NCBI GenBank assembly: GCA_964492825.1
Contig: CAZBLP010000001.1
Span: 1 to 64,000 of the forward strand
Direction: 5' to 3'
From: CAZBLP01 sp964492825
GTDB lineage: Bacteria; DYJV01
DNA: 64,000 nucleotides
The translations under genes and the position numbers were made by a program. The first letter of the stretch is position 1; each line of letters begins with the position of its first letter. Positions 23,592 through 32,424 of this stretch are shown here, piece after piece. The notes below the pieces were generated by a model. It was not told the origin of the DNA. It ran no database searches and saw nothing but the letters and a program-made list of their open reading frames with translations.

Positions 23592-25874
23592 TTAAAGTTT
23601 TTTCATTGCTTTTAAGACTTTTTCAGCAGTTATAGGTAAATCTTTAAATCTTACATTTGCTGCACAAGAAATAGCATCAGCAATTGCCGGAGCAGTGGGA
23701 GACACAAGGCCTTCGCCAGCCTCTTTAGCACCATATGGACCATAAGGGTCGTAAACTTCAACAGTATAATGTTCATTCTCAGGCATATCCAAAGCAGTGG
23801 GAACTTTATAATCAAGAAAAGTGGTATTTAAAGTTTTACCGTCTTTCATAACAAATTGCTCGCATGTGGCATATCCTAATCCCATTTGTATTGAACCTTC
23901 CAATTGTCCTTCAACTGCTATGGGGTTAATGGGAGTACCGCAGTCATGTGCTGTGGTAACTTTGTCAACTTTAACAATACCTGTGTCCTTATCAATGGTA
24001 ACTTCTGCAACTTGAGCACCGAAACTGTATGCAGGTGTAACCAATCCGTGGCCTCTCGGAGTATATGAACCATATGCAACTATTGGCTCTCCTCTATTAT
24101 ATTTTTGAGCAAGTCTGACAGCTTCTTTAAATTCAAGTCCTTTGTCATGTCTGTTTTTTAAATAAACTCTGCCATTTTTACACTCCATATCATGGATAAC
24201 ATTTGCATTTAATTTTAAAGAAAGGACTTTAAAAAGCTGGTCTTTTATTTTCTTACATGCATTAATAATGGCATTTCCTGCCATAAAGGTAACACGACTT
24301 CCCCAAGTACCTAAATCAGCCTGTGGAGTTACAGCTGTATCAGCAGCAGTCAGTCTGATATCTTCAACATTTATACCAAGCTCTTCTGCAAGAATCTGTC
24401 TAAGGACAGTATCGCATCCTTGCCCAATATCTGAAGCCATTGTCATAAGATGTGCTGTGCCGTCATCAAAAACCCTAACCTCTACAGCTGTAAACGGATA
24501 CTGAGTATTAAACCAGTTAAAGGCACCACCTGATATAAAACTGTAACAGCCAATACCAATGCCTTTTTCTGATTTTTCTTCTGAATATTGCTTTCTTTTA
24601 TTATCCCAGTCAGTAGCTTCCCTGACTTTTTCAAGACATTCTTTAAATCCGCAACTGTGAATTGTAGTAACACCTGGAATTTCATCGCCTGCTTCCATTG
24701 CATTTTTTAACCTTAAATCTATTGGATCAATACCAAGCTCTTCTGCTGCCATATTCATCTGTGTTTCTGTAACAAAGAGAGCCTGCGGAGCACCAAAGCC
24801 TCTCATTGCACCTGCTGGAGGCTTATTGGTGTAAACGTGAAAACCGTTATATTTATAGCTTGGAAATCTGTATAAAAAACCACCGAAATTACCACAAAGG
24901 AATGCTGCTGTTGGTCCCATACTGTTGTATGCACCGCCGTCAAGATACGAGGTGAATTCTTTACCTAAAATAGTGCCATCTTTTTTAAAAGCAATTTTTG
25001 AGTACATTTTCATTGCATGTCTTCTTCTTCCTGAAATAAGCTCTTCATCCCTTGTTAAAGTAAATTTAACAGGCTTGCCTGTAAGCTTTGACATAAAAGC
25101 CGCACAGAATTCCCATTTTCTAAGCTCCATTTTTCCGCCAAAACCGCCACCTACAAAGGGTTTAATCACCCTAATATCATTCTCTCTCATGCCAAGGGTC
25201 TGAGCAAGTAATACCTGAACATAGTATGGAGTCTGAGTTGATGTCCATATTGTAATACGTCCGTCCAAATCAGTTTTTGCAAGACATGAACATGGCTCCA
25301 TATAAGCATGGCTAACAGCATGAACTTCAAATGTGTCTTCAAGAAGCAGGTCTGCTTCAGCAAATGCTTTTTCCACATCTCCGTAATGAATTGTCCGTGA
25401 CAGGCTTGTATTGTTTTCAACATTGTCGTGAAGCTTTATTGCACAATCTGCTCTTGCATCATCAACTGAATAAACAGCAGGCAATTCTTCATATTCAACT
25501 TCAATTAAAGAAATTGCTTCTTCTGCAGTATCCTTGTCAATAGCTGCAACTGCTGCAACTTCATCTCCTATGAATCTAACTCTGTCAATAGCCAGAGGAT
25601 ATTCATCCATAGATTCGGGGACCAATCTCCAGTTACCAAAATTAATTTTAGGTGTATCTTCACCTGTAATAACCAGCTTGACACCTGGCAGTTTCTCAGC
25701 TTTGCTTGTATCTATACTTTTAATCCTTGCATGTGCAACAGGACTTCTTAAAATTTTACCATAAAGCATTCCCGGCAATTTAAGGTCATCTGAAAATTGT
25801 GCTGCTCCCATAATTTTAGCTTTACCGTCCTGCCTTGGAATATCTTTACCTATAATTGAAAAATTATGACTCAT
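23592..25874 (-). CDS. Molybdenum hydroxylase large (molybdopterin-binding) subunit
   Basis: This 760-residue protein belongs to the xanthine dehydrogenase/aldehyde oxidase superfamily. FVGGGFGGKMELRKWE and GAMRGFGAPQALF are the molybdopterin and active-site loops, SDIGQGCDTVLRQI is typical of the second half, and YGAKEAGEG near the C-terminus holds the catalytic Glu. The loop is of xanthine-dehydrogenase type and lacks the AYxCSFR of aerobic CO dehydrogenase, so this is not a CO dehydrogenase. It would hydroxylate or reduce an N-heterocycle, purine or aromatic CoA ester; the substrate is open. It is the last gene of the three-gene operon. Confidence 0.9.
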   Translation of the reverse strand: MSHNFSIIGKDIPRQDGKAKIMGAAQFSDDLKLPGMLYGKILRSPVAHARIKSIDTSKAEKLPGVKLVITGEDTPKINFGNWRLVPESMDEYPLAIDRVRFIGDEVAAVAAIDKDTAEEAISLIEVEYEELPAVYSVDDARADCAIKLHDNVENNTSLSRTIHYGDVEKAFAEADLLLEDTFEVHAVSHAYMEPCSCLAKTDLDGRITIWTSTQTPYYVQVLLAQTLGMRENDIRVIKPFVGGGFGGKMELRKWEFCAAFMSKLTGKPVKFTLTRDEELISGRRRHAMKMYSKIAFKKDGTILGKEFTSYLDGGAYNSMGPTAAFLCGNFGGFLYRFPSYKYNGFHVYTNKPPAGAMRGFGAPQALFVTETQMNMAAEELGIDPIDLRLKNAMEAGDEIPGVTTIHSCGFKECLEKVREATDWDNKRKQYSEEKSEKGIGIGCYSFISGGAFNWFNTQYPFTAVEVRVFDDGTAHLMTMASDIGQGCDTVLRQILAEELGINVEDIRLTAADTAVTPQADLGTWGSRVTFMAGNAIINACKKIKDQLFKVLSLKLNANVIHDMECKNGRVYLKNRHDKGLEFKEAVRLAQKYNRGEPIVAYGSYTPRGHGLVTPAYSFGAQVAEVTIDKDTGIVKVDKVTTAHDCGTPINPIAVEGQLEGSIQMGLGYATCEQFVMKDGKTLNTTFLDYKVPTALDMPENEHYTVEVYDPYGPYGAKEAGEGLVSPTAPAIADAISCAANVRFKDLPITAEKVLKAMKKL

Positions 25875-25894
25875 TATATATCCTCCATTTGATT

Positions 25895-26764
25895 TTAATT
25901 AATATTATCAACAGCTTCTTGTATGGCTCTTCTTGTAATAATTTCAACCATAAGTTTTCTGTATTCTTGAGAAGATCTTACATCTGTAATGGGAGTTGCC
26001 TCAGATGAAGCAATTTTGCCTGCTTCATAAATTATATCTTCCTGAACATTTTTTCCAAGAAGAAATTCTTCTGTTTTTTTTGCTCTTAACGGGATAGGAG
26101 CAACAGCTCCGAGAAATATATTTGCCTCTGTAAATTTATTATTTTGAATTTTAACCATAACCCCTACATTTACTATTGCAATATCAACAGCTGACCTTGG
26201 CGATAGCTTCTTATAAACAGTAAAGCTGTTTTCAGGCTGAATAGGTACTGTAACTTCTTTCATTATTTCACCGGTTTTTAAATCACTAAGTCCGGGACCT
26301 TTAAAAAAATTGTCAAGCGGAATAACCCGCTCCCCGTTTTTACTAACAATAACAGCTTTTGCTCCTAATGATAACAAAGCAGGAGCATTATCTGCTGAAG
26401 GAGCAGCATTACAAAGGTTACCAACAACTGTACCCATATTTCTAACCTGATTTGTGGCAGTAACACTTGCAGCATAAGCAACAGAAGGATACTTTTCTTT
26501 AACAATACTGTTATTTGCAACTTCACTTAAAGTTGCAAGAGCTCCTATTCTAAGTCCGTCCTTTTCGTCAAATTCAATAAAATCAAGCTCCTGGATATTT
26601 TTAAGACCTATTATAACTTCAGGTTGTAATACTTTATTGTTTAACTTAATTAAAAGGTCAGTTCCTCCTGCTTTTATTTTGGCTTTATCTCCGTAATTCT
26701 CTAATAATTCAAATAATTCATTTAATGTTTTTGGTGCAATATAGTCAAATTTTGGTAAAGGCAA
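25895..26764 (-). CDS. Molybdenum hydroxylase FAD-binding subunit
   Basis: This 289-residue medium subunit has the FAD-binding motif IKAGGTDLLIKL near residue 35 and the second FAD element MGTVVGNLCNAAPSADNAPAL near residue 108. The CO-dehydrogenase-type C-terminal domain follows. Its normal length argues against the extra [4Fe-4S] loop found in the beta subunit of 4-hydroxybenzoyl-CoA reductase. It passes electrons from the iron-sulfur subunit to NAD or a quinone-linked acceptor. Spacing to the large subunit is 20 bases and to the small subunit 19. Confidence 0.92.
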   Translation of the reverse strand: MPLPKFDYIAPKTLNELFELLENYGDKAKIKAGGTDLLIKLNNKVLQPEVIIGLKNIQELDFIEFDEKDGLRIGALATLSEVANNSIVKEKYPSVAYAASVTATNQVRNMGTVVGNLCNAAPSADNAPALLSLGAKAVIVSKNGERVIPLDNFFKGPGLSDLKTGEIMKEVTVPIQPENSFTVYKKLSPRSAVDIAIVNVGVMVKIQNNKFTEANIFLGAVAPIPLRAKKTEEFLLGKNVQEDIIYEAGKIASSEATPITDVRSSQEYRKLMVEIITRRAIQEAVDNIN

Positions 26765-26783
26765 TTTGATTCTCCTTTCTTTT

Positions 26784-27254
26784 TTATTTCATTTTTTCAG
26801 AAGCGCATTTAATAGCATCAATTATTTTATAATAACCTGTACATCTGCATAAATTACCATCTAAGGCTTTTTTGATTGTTATTTCATCTGGCTCGGGATT
26901 GTTTGAAAGTAAAAATTTTGCACTCATAATCATACCTGGAGTGCAAAATCCACATTGGACCGCACCTTTTTCTATAAAGGCCTCCTGAATTGGATGAAGC
27001 TCATCTTCAGATTCTGCCAAACCCTCTATAGTTTCTACGGATCTGCCATCTACCTCAACTGCCAGTGTTAAACATGAACTAATGGATTTACCGTCTAACA
27101 ATACTGTACATGCTCCGCAATCTCCAGTGCCGCAACCTAACTTTGTACCTGTGAGGTTTAATTGGTCTCTGAGAACTTCATTTAAGGTTTTCCAAGGCTC
27201 TACAGCAATTTCATAATTATCTCCATTAATTGTAACATTAATGATTTTTTTCAC
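26784..27254 (-). CDS. Molybdenum hydroxylase 2x[2Fe-2S] subunit
   Basis: This 156-residue small subunit has an N-terminal plant-type [2Fe-2S] site, KLGCGTGDCGACTVLLDG with SSCL, and a C-terminal site, VQCGFCTPGM with GNLCRCTGYYKI. All eight ligand cysteines are present. Translation starts at GTG 27254 with AAGGAG upstream. It is first in the operon. The gene order small-medium-large is common for nicotinate or xanthine dehydrogenase-like systems in anaerobes. Confidence 0.94.
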   Translation of the reverse strand: MKKIINVTINGDNYEIAVEPWKTLNEVLRDQLNLTGTKLGCGTGDCGACTVLLDGKSISSCLTLAVEVDGRSVETIEGLAESEDELHPIQEAFIEKGAVQCGFCTPGMIMSAKFLLSNNPEPDEITIKKALDGNLCRCTGYYKIIDAIKCASEKMK

Positions 27255-27499
27255 TCTATAACTCCTTTTAGAAAAATTTTTAATTTAAAATCCAACAAAA
27301 TTATTGTTTCAGGTATACTTAACCTATTAACAGCTGTTTTTATAACAGCAATTAAAATACCAATTAACACATATTGTTTTAATCTTCAAATAGTTAATTA
27401 AAAATGTTAAAAATTAAAAGAGGTTTTTTGAAATGAAAAAAAGACTGGTAATTTGAATCTGTTTAACTATTTATACTGTAAAAATGGCTGTATAAAACT

Positions 27500-28618
27500 T
27501 TATACAATTTTATTATATTCTTCAAGAGCAAATCTGTCTGTCATTCCTGCTATATAATCTGCAACTACTCTTTTTAATCCATATTTTTTAATACCTTGCT
27601 TTGTAGATTTTGGCAAAAGATTCGGGTATTTCATAAATGCATCAAAAAGTGTTTCTATTACTCTGTCAGCTTTTATTTTCATGCTTATAACCTGGTTATG
27701 TGTGTAAAGATTATTATAGAGAAAATGTTTAAGCTCTTCATTTTTTTCTTCAACCTCTTTTGAAAACAAGATTAATTTTTCATTAAAGTTTCTAACATCT
27801 TCAAGTGTTTCTATGTTATTTTCTTTTATCTTATTTTTACTGTTTTTCACAACATCATCAATTAACATACTGATTAAAAAACTAATAGCTCTGTAAATAA
27901 GCATTTTTTTATCCAGGTTTTTATAAAAACGTTTAACTTTTTTTACACTTTCCCTCCATAATGACACACTGCTGTAAATATCGTCAAAACTAATAAGTCC
28001 GGATTTTAATCCATCGTCAATGTCGTGATTGTTATATGCAATCTCATCTGCAATATCTATAATTTGTGCTTCCAGAGTAGGGGATTTATCAAGCTCAAAT
28101 TCATTTAAATGCATGTTCATGGGATTGTCATACTTGGAGGAATGTTTTACAAGACCTTCCAATGTTTCAAAAGTAAGATTCAATCCGTTAAAATCAGGGT
28201 ATCTTTTTTCCAAAAAATTTACAATTCTGAAGCTCTGAAGATTGTGCTCGAATCCTCCTTCATCTTTCATTAATTTGTCCAGTTTATACTCACCATTATG
28301 GCCAAAAGGAGTGTGTCCGAGGTCATGAGCAAGTGCAATAGCTTCTGTAAGGTCTTCATTGACTTTCAATCTTCTTGCTATACCTCTGGAAACCTGTGCT
28401 ACTTCAAGTGAATGAGTAAGTCTTGTTCTGTAATAATCTCCTGCGTGAAAAACAAATACTTGAGTTTTATATTCAAGCCTTCTGAAAGCTTCTGTGTGAA
28501 TTATTCTATCTCTGTCTCTTTCAAAATCAGCTCTTTTATCTTTAAATTTTTCAGGAAATTTTCTTCCTTTTGAATTTTTACTCTTAGCTGCATATTTTGC
28601 TAAAATTTTTCCATACAT
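27500..28618 (-). CDS. dgt: dGTP triphosphohydrolase-like HD-domain protein
   Basis: This 372-residue protein of the Dgt family hydrolyses dGTP (or other dNTPs) to the nucleoside and triphosphate. The HD metal site is visible as TRLTHSLEVAQVSRGI followed by IALAHDLGHTPFGHNGE, and the second metal-ligand block IADEIAYNNHDIDD follows. The N-terminal IIHTEAFRRLEYKTQVF is diagnostic. The start overlaps the pcm stop by one base, so it is the last gene of the ridA-pcm-dgt run. Subfamily 'dGTPase-like' proteins of this length may have wider dNTP specificity. Confidence 0.92.
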   Translation of the reverse strand: MYGKILAKYAAKSKNSKGRKFPEKFKDKRADFERDRDRIIHTEAFRRLEYKTQVFVFHAGDYYRTRLTHSLEVAQVSRGIARRLKVNEDLTEAIALAHDLGHTPFGHNGEYKLDKLMKDEGGFEHNLQSFRIVNFLEKRYPDFNGLNLTFETLEGLVKHSSKYDNPMNMHLNEFELDKSPTLEAQIIDIADEIAYNNHDIDDGLKSGLISFDDIYSSVSLWRESVKKVKRFYKNLDKKMLIYRAISFLISMLIDDVVKNSKNKIKENNIETLEDVRNFNEKLILFSKEVEEKNEELKHFLYNNLYTHNQVISMKIKADRVIETLFDAFMKYPNLLPKSTKQGIKKYGLKRVVADYIAGMTDRFALEEYNKIV

Positions 28619-29283
28619 TAACTACTCCATCCTTCTTTTCCAATTAATGGTACAAAAGCACATAGGAAAGATTCTTTTTCAATAAAATTATTATTAACTC
28701 TTTTTACTATTTTTAAAGCTTGTGTAAATCTGTCTCCAACAGGTATTACTAAGGTGCCTTTTTCTGATAACTGAGTCTTTAAAGAAACAGGTATATTAGG
28801 CGCAGCAGCAGTAACAATAATTGCATCAAAAGGAGATTTTTCTTCCCACCCAACAGATCCATCGTTTACTTTGAAAAAAATGTTTTTATATTTTAATTTT
28901 TCAAGAATTGCCTGTGCTTTCAGGGATAAACATTCTATTCTTTCAACAGTATATACCTCTTTTGCAATTTCTGCAAGCACTGCAGTTTGATAGCCTGAGC
29001 CAGTGCCAATTTCAAGAATTTTGCTATTTTTGTTAATTTGAAGATATTCTGTCATAACTGCAACCATATAAGGTTGTGATATTGTCTGTCCCTCTCCTAT
29101 AGGCAAAGGACAGTCATCATATGCTAAATTTTTTTTATTAGAAGGTACAAAAAGATGTCTCGGAACTTTTTTCAAAGCATTAATGACATGAACATCCTTT
29201 ACTCTACGAGCAATAATCTGCTCTTTTACCATTAATTCTCTGTTTTTTTCAAAATCAATTTCATTAATTAGATTTATATCCAT
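28618..29283 (-). CDS. pcm: Protein-L-isoaspartate O-methyltransferase
   Basis: This 221-residue S-adenosylmethionine-dependent enzyme repairs isoaspartyl residues in aged proteins. Hallmarks are VPRHLFVPSNKKNLAYDD, PIGEGQTISQPYMVAVM for substrate binding, the SAM motif ILEIGTGSGYQTAVLAEI and the motif II/III region FDAIIVTAAAPNIP. Its start codon directly abuts the ridA stop, so ridA, pcm and dgt are translated as a unit. The length is normal for the bacterial family. Confidence 0.96.
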   Translation of the reverse strand: MDINLINEIDFEKNRELMVKEQIIARRVKDVHVINALKKVPRHLFVPSNKKNLAYDDCPLPIGEGQTISQPYMVAVMTEYLQINKNSKILEIGTGSGYQTAVLAEIAKEVYTVERIECLSLKAQAILEKLKYKNIFFKVNDGSVGWEEKSPFDAIIVTAAAPNIPVSLKTQLSEKGTLVIPVGDRFTQALKIVKRVNNNFIEKESFLCAFVPLIGKEGWSS

Positions 29284-29658
29284 TTATTTTACACATATTG
29301 CGTCTATTTCAATATCAGCATTTTTTGGCAGATTACTCACTTCCACCACTGCTCTTGCAGGTTTGTGTGTTTTGAAAAATTCTGAATAAACTTGATTTAC
29401 AGTTTCAAAATTTTGTATGTTTTTTAAAAAAATAGTAATCTTGGCAATATTTTCTTTTTTATAATCAGATGCTAATACAATATTCTCCAAATTTTTTAAA
29501 ACCAATTTTGTTAAATCTTCAATATTCCCCCTTTGAATTTTGCCTGTTTCAGCATTAATAGGGATTTGACCTGAAACAAAAAGTATATTTCCGACTTTAA
29601 CTGCCTGAGAATATGGACCAATTGCTGCTGGTGCTTTTCGAGTATTAATAAATTCCAT
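29284..29658 (-). CDS. ridA: RidA family imine/enamine deaminase
   Basis: This 124-residue YjgF/YER057c/UK114 family protein hydrolyses reactive 2-aminoacrylate and related imines made by PLP enzymes. AIGPYSQAVKVGNILFVSGQ is the N-terminal signature. The substrate-carboxylate Arg is in HKPARAVVEV and the Glu in DIEIDAI, both as in active RidA. It likely works as a trimer. It lies 12 bases after an uncharacterised small gene and abuts pcm. Confidence 0.95.
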   Translation of the reverse strand: MEFINTRKAPAAIGPYSQAVKVGNILFVSGQIPINAETGKIQRGNIEDLTKLVLKNLENIVLASDYKKENIAKITIFLKNIQNFETVNQVYSEFFKTHKPARAVVEVSNLPKNADIEIDAICVK

Positions 29659-29670
29659 AATAAACCTCTG

Positions 29671-29901
29671 TTATGGCTTGATTTTATAGGTATTTACAAG
29701 AATCCCCCTAAGTTTTCTTGCCTGGTAGTCAAGTTTATAGAATAACTCGTAAACTTTTTTTGCATCTAACTTTGGAGATGATGAAAAATCATAAATTCCA
29801 TGCTCTTTTTTAGGAATGTTTTTATCAAGGTAATCGTAAAATTCTTTTCTTATTTCAATTAATGTCTTTGTTTCCTTTTCAACCTCATCTTTTGTGAACA
29901 T
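29671..29901 (-). CDS. Small uncharacterised protein (76 aa)
   Basis: I do not recognise this protein. The ATG at 29901 is chosen because TAGGAG lies 8 bases upstream; the longer frame to 29940 has no such signal. The product MFTKDEVEKETKTLIEIRKE continues as a mostly helical, charged, cysteine-free protein with no signal peptide or membrane segment. It is tightly linked to ridA (12 bases) and so presumably co-transcribed with ridA-pcm-dgt. Confidence 0.6.
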   Translation of the reverse strand: MFTKDEVEKETKTLIEIRKEFYDYLDKNIPKKEHGIYDFSSSPKLDAKKVYELFYKLDYQARKLRGILVNTYKIKP

Positions 29902-29978
29902 TATATTTTCTCCTAAGCAAAATAAAAGGGAATTTTTCAAAACAGTATAATGAATAATCTTCTAAAACATACAAGTTG

Positions 29979-30155
29979 TTATTTCATTGAGGATGGATTA
30001 ATGGTACCTGCGCAATGTGCGCCTTTGCTTTTTTCATCATCGTAAATTTGAATGCTTTCACTGCCGCATTCAGGGCATTGTTTAATTTTGCTTTTTTCTT
30101 CTGGTGTTAAAGTTTTGCTATAATCACAATCCATACAAAGAATTTGCCAAACCAT
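29979..30155 (-). CDS. Zinc-ribbon microprotein (58 aa)
   Basis: This short gene encodes a 58-residue protein starting MVWQILCMDCDYSKTLTPEE. CMDC (7-10) and CPEC (27-30) form a two-knuckle zinc ribbon, and HCAG near residue 47 adds a further Cys and His. AAGGAGG lies 5 bases before the ATG, which supports real translation. It sits alone between an FMN reductase gene and the small gene upstream of ridA. Function is unknown; such ribbons often bind nucleic acid or act as structural metal sites. Confidence 0.7.
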   Translation of the reverse strand: MVWQILCMDCDYSKTLTPEEKSKIKQCPECGSESIQIYDDEKSKGAHCAGTINPSSMK

Positions 30156-30233
30156 TTCATCCTCCTTTCTTAAAGATTTCTTAATTTTTTATAATTCCAA
30201 ATTAAGAAAAAGTCAAATCAGCTTATATTAATT

Positions 30234-30794
30234 TTATAGATTTTTCCCCAAGTTAAATGCTTTTTCCAATAATTCAGGCTTGTTATGAATATCTCCTTTT
30301 TCTTCCATAGATGTTGCAAAGATTTTATCCTCAAATTTAACTGATAAAGAGTCAAAAAAACATTGAACAGCAAGTTCTCCTCCTCTGAATGTTATGTCTT
30401 TATTAAATCCGCCTGTTGAGAAGAAAAACCCTTTTCTCATAAATTGAAAATTTTTGCTTAAATCTTCATGAAAAATATATTTTTTTGCCCATAAAGGCTG
30501 ACATCTGTCAATAAAAGTTTTTAATTGAGCTGAAATACCAAAGAAAAATACAGGAGAAGCAACTGCAATGTGACTGCATTTTGTCAGTATATCTATATAA
30601 TCAGACATTTCATCAGTTAATCTGCACTTTTTCTTTTTCATGCAGAAACCGCACTCCTGACAGGGTAATATGTTTAATTTACAAGCATCAATAAGTAAAA
30701 CATCTTTCCCATTAATTTTTGCACCTGATAAAAATCTTTCAAGTAGTGTAAAGCTATTGCCTCTTCTCGGGCTTCCGTTAATTCCTAATATCAT
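30234..30794 (-). CDS. Flavodoxin-family NAD(P)H-dependent FMN reductase
   Basis: This 186-residue flavoprotein of the NADPH-dependent FMN reductase/WrbA-like family starts MILGINGSPRRGNSFTLLE, which is the FMN-phosphate loop. ILPCQECGFCMKKKKC is the Cys-rich segment typical of the iron-sulfur flavoprotein-like subgroup in anaerobes, and VASPVFFFGISAQLKTFIDR completes the FMN site. ATG 30794 is preferred (GAGGA upstream) over an earlier start at 30821 that would overlap the M48 gene. It may help in redox balance or oxygen detoxification. Confidence 0.88.
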   Translation of the reverse strand: MILGINGSPRRGNSFTLLERFLSGAKINGKDVLLIDACKLNILPCQECGFCMKKKKCRLTDEMSDYIDILTKCSHIAVASPVFFFGISAQLKTFIDRCQPLWAKKYIFHEDLSKNFQFMRKGFFFSTGGFNKDITFRGGELAVQCFFDSLSVKFEDKIFATSMEEKGDIHNKPELLEKAFNLGKNL

Positions 30795-30810
30795 AATATC
30801 CTCACAAAAT

Positions 30811-32226
30811 TTATTTAACAAGAATTTTGATTAAAGTGCCTTTTTTCAAATATGTATCCATATTAATACCATTTAAAACAACTAATTTTTTTATTAACTC
30901 TTTATCTTTTACATTGTAATACTTCACAATATTTGCAAATGTGCCTGAAATAGGAAGTTTGAATATTTTTATTCTGTATGGTTTTTTATTGAGCTTATCA
31001 ACTTCTGTTAATGTTGAAAAGCTCATTGGAACAGATATATATCTTTCATTGTAGTTTTTATAAACACAGTCAAATTGAAAAATTCTTTTGTCTTTTAAAA
31101 TGAAATATGAAATTATTACCAAGTTATTCTTTCTTAGGATTGATTTTGTTTTAATAGCGGAAAATCCGTTAATGGAAATATTTTTTTCATAAAAGGTTCT
31201 TATATCTGAATTAGCCACATATTTATTAACAGCAGTATGAAGATTGTTATATTTATTTAAATGAAAAATAATGATACTGTCATTTTTTTTACTAATTAAT
31301 AACACTTTAGACGGAGTATTTTCCACTTTAAAAACCGGATTAACATAGAATTTAAATTTTAGAACAGGATGATAAAAATAATTTTTTTCCACATATCCTT
31401 GCTGAGGGTCTTTGCCGAATATTAAACCATTAATCTTTTTTAAATATCTGTTTCTGTTAATTGTAAATTTTTTTCTATTAAATTTACGTTGAATATCTTT
31501 TGTCTCTTTTATCACTTTTCTGATTCTGTTCTTAGGTGAAGGATGGGTGGAAAACCAGCTTGGAAGCCCTGAGGATTTCTTGCTTTCCAATCTTTTTAAT
31601 GTGTTAAAAAAGTTTCCAAGCTCTTTTGAATCATATCCTGCCTGTGTAGAATAATAGACTCCCAAATAGTCAGCCTGATTTTCATCATCTCTGCTGAACT
31701 TTAAAAAAAGCAGTTTAACTCCTGTTGATATTAAATTGGAAAGGCTGTTTATTTCAGGGCTAACAATAGAGCCTACAGTAAGTCCCAGGTTAAACAACAT
31801 AGCTTCACTCATCTGTTTGGCACTGTGTCTTGCATTTATATGACCTAACTCATGGCCTAATATTCCTGCTAACTGGGCTTCGTTGTTTATATAGGCAAGA
31901 ATACCTCTTGTAATATAAACATATCCTCCTGGCAGTGCAAATGCGTTTACATCAGTAGAGTCCAGAATCCTAAAATAGTATGAAATATCATGGCGGTGTA
32001 CATGGCGGACAAGTTTATAACCTATTTCATTAATGTAATTTTTTAAATTAGAGTTATTATACAATCCATATTGTGCAATTATTTGTTTATCGTTTTTTTT
32101 GCCAATTGCTATTTCCTGGGATCTTGAAATGAGCATTAGCTCTTTTCTTCCAGTAACAGGATTGGTGGCACATGAAGATAAAAATATAAAAAGCATTACT
32201 GCTAATGAAATTTTTTTTAAATTCAT
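30811..32226 (-). CDS. M48 family metalloprotease lipoprotein with C-terminal LysM-like region
   Basis: This 471-residue lipoprotein has signal MNLKKISLAVMLFIFLSSC with lipobox SSC. It continues ATNPVTGRKELMLIS, the usual N-terminus of BepA/LoiP-like periplasmic M48 proteases. The zinc site is HELGHINARH with the third ligand in DDENQADYLG. Residues about 330-440 are a domain of unknown type, and the end (NIVKYYNVKDKELIKKLVVL then GTLIKILVK) looks like a LysM or LysM-like module. It probably degrades or assists misfolded outer-membrane proteins. ATG 32226 is chosen for the signal peptide; AAAGGAGC lies upstream. Confidence 0.9.
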   Translation of the reverse strand: MNLKKISLAVMLFIFLSSCATNPVTGRKELMLISRSQEIAIGKKNDKQIIAQYGLYNNSNLKNYINEIGYKLVRHVHRHDISYYFRILDSTDVNAFALPGGYVYITRGILAYINNEAQLAGILGHELGHINARHSAKQMSEAMLFNLGLTVGSIVSPEINSLSNLISTGVKLLFLKFSRDDENQADYLGVYYSTQAGYDSKELGNFFNTLKRLESKKSSGLPSWFSTHPSPKNRIRKVIKETKDIQRKFNRKKFTINRNRYLKKINGLIFGKDPQQGYVEKNYFYHPVLKFKFYVNPVFKVENTPSKVLLISKKNDSIIIFHLNKYNNLHTAVNKYVANSDIRTFYEKNISINGFSAIKTKSILRKNNLVIISYFILKDKRIFQFDCVYKNYNERYISVPMSFSTLTEVDKLNKKPYRIKIFKLPISGTFANIVKYYNVKDKELIKKLVVLNGINMDTYLKKGTLIKILVK

Positions 32227-32319
32227 TGCTCCACAAGCTCCTTTTGTGAAATTCAATTTTAAAAAATATATATAAAACCTCACTTATTTTCAATAAATAT
32301 TTTCTTATTTTTTATTAAT

Positions 32320-32348
32320 TTGATTTTTTGTTAATTTTTTTGTATAAT
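32320..32348 (+). promoter_or_regulatory. Sigma-70-type promoter of the synthase-aconitase operon
   Basis: TTGATT (32320-32325) and a perfect TATAAT (32343-32348) are 17 bases apart. The predicted start near 32355 gives a 70-base leader that contains the hairpin at 32373-32405. Confidence 0.75.
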
Positions 32349-32372
32349 CGCCTATTAATTATAAAATCCAAA

Positions 32373-32405
32373 TTCAAAGCACAAGCTCTAATCTTGCACT
32401 TTGAA
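32373..32405 (+). promoter_or_regulatory. Leader hairpin before the HMGL-family synthase gene
   Basis: TTCAAAG (32373-32379) pairs with CTTTGAA (32399-32405). After a symmetric CA/CA internal loop, CAAG pairs with CTTG around a 7-base loop. It ends 6 bases before AAGGAGG, so it could affect ribosome access. I do not recognise it as a known riboswitch. Confidence 0.5.
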
Positions 32406-32424
32406 CCAAAAAGGAGGATGATTT

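Noticed and set aside
23592..27254. The molybdenum hydroxylase as an aerobic-type CO dehydrogenase (CoxLMS), given the nearby cooS
   Set aside because: The large-subunit active loop is of xanthine-dehydrogenase type (GAMRGFGAPQ) and lacks AYxCSFR.
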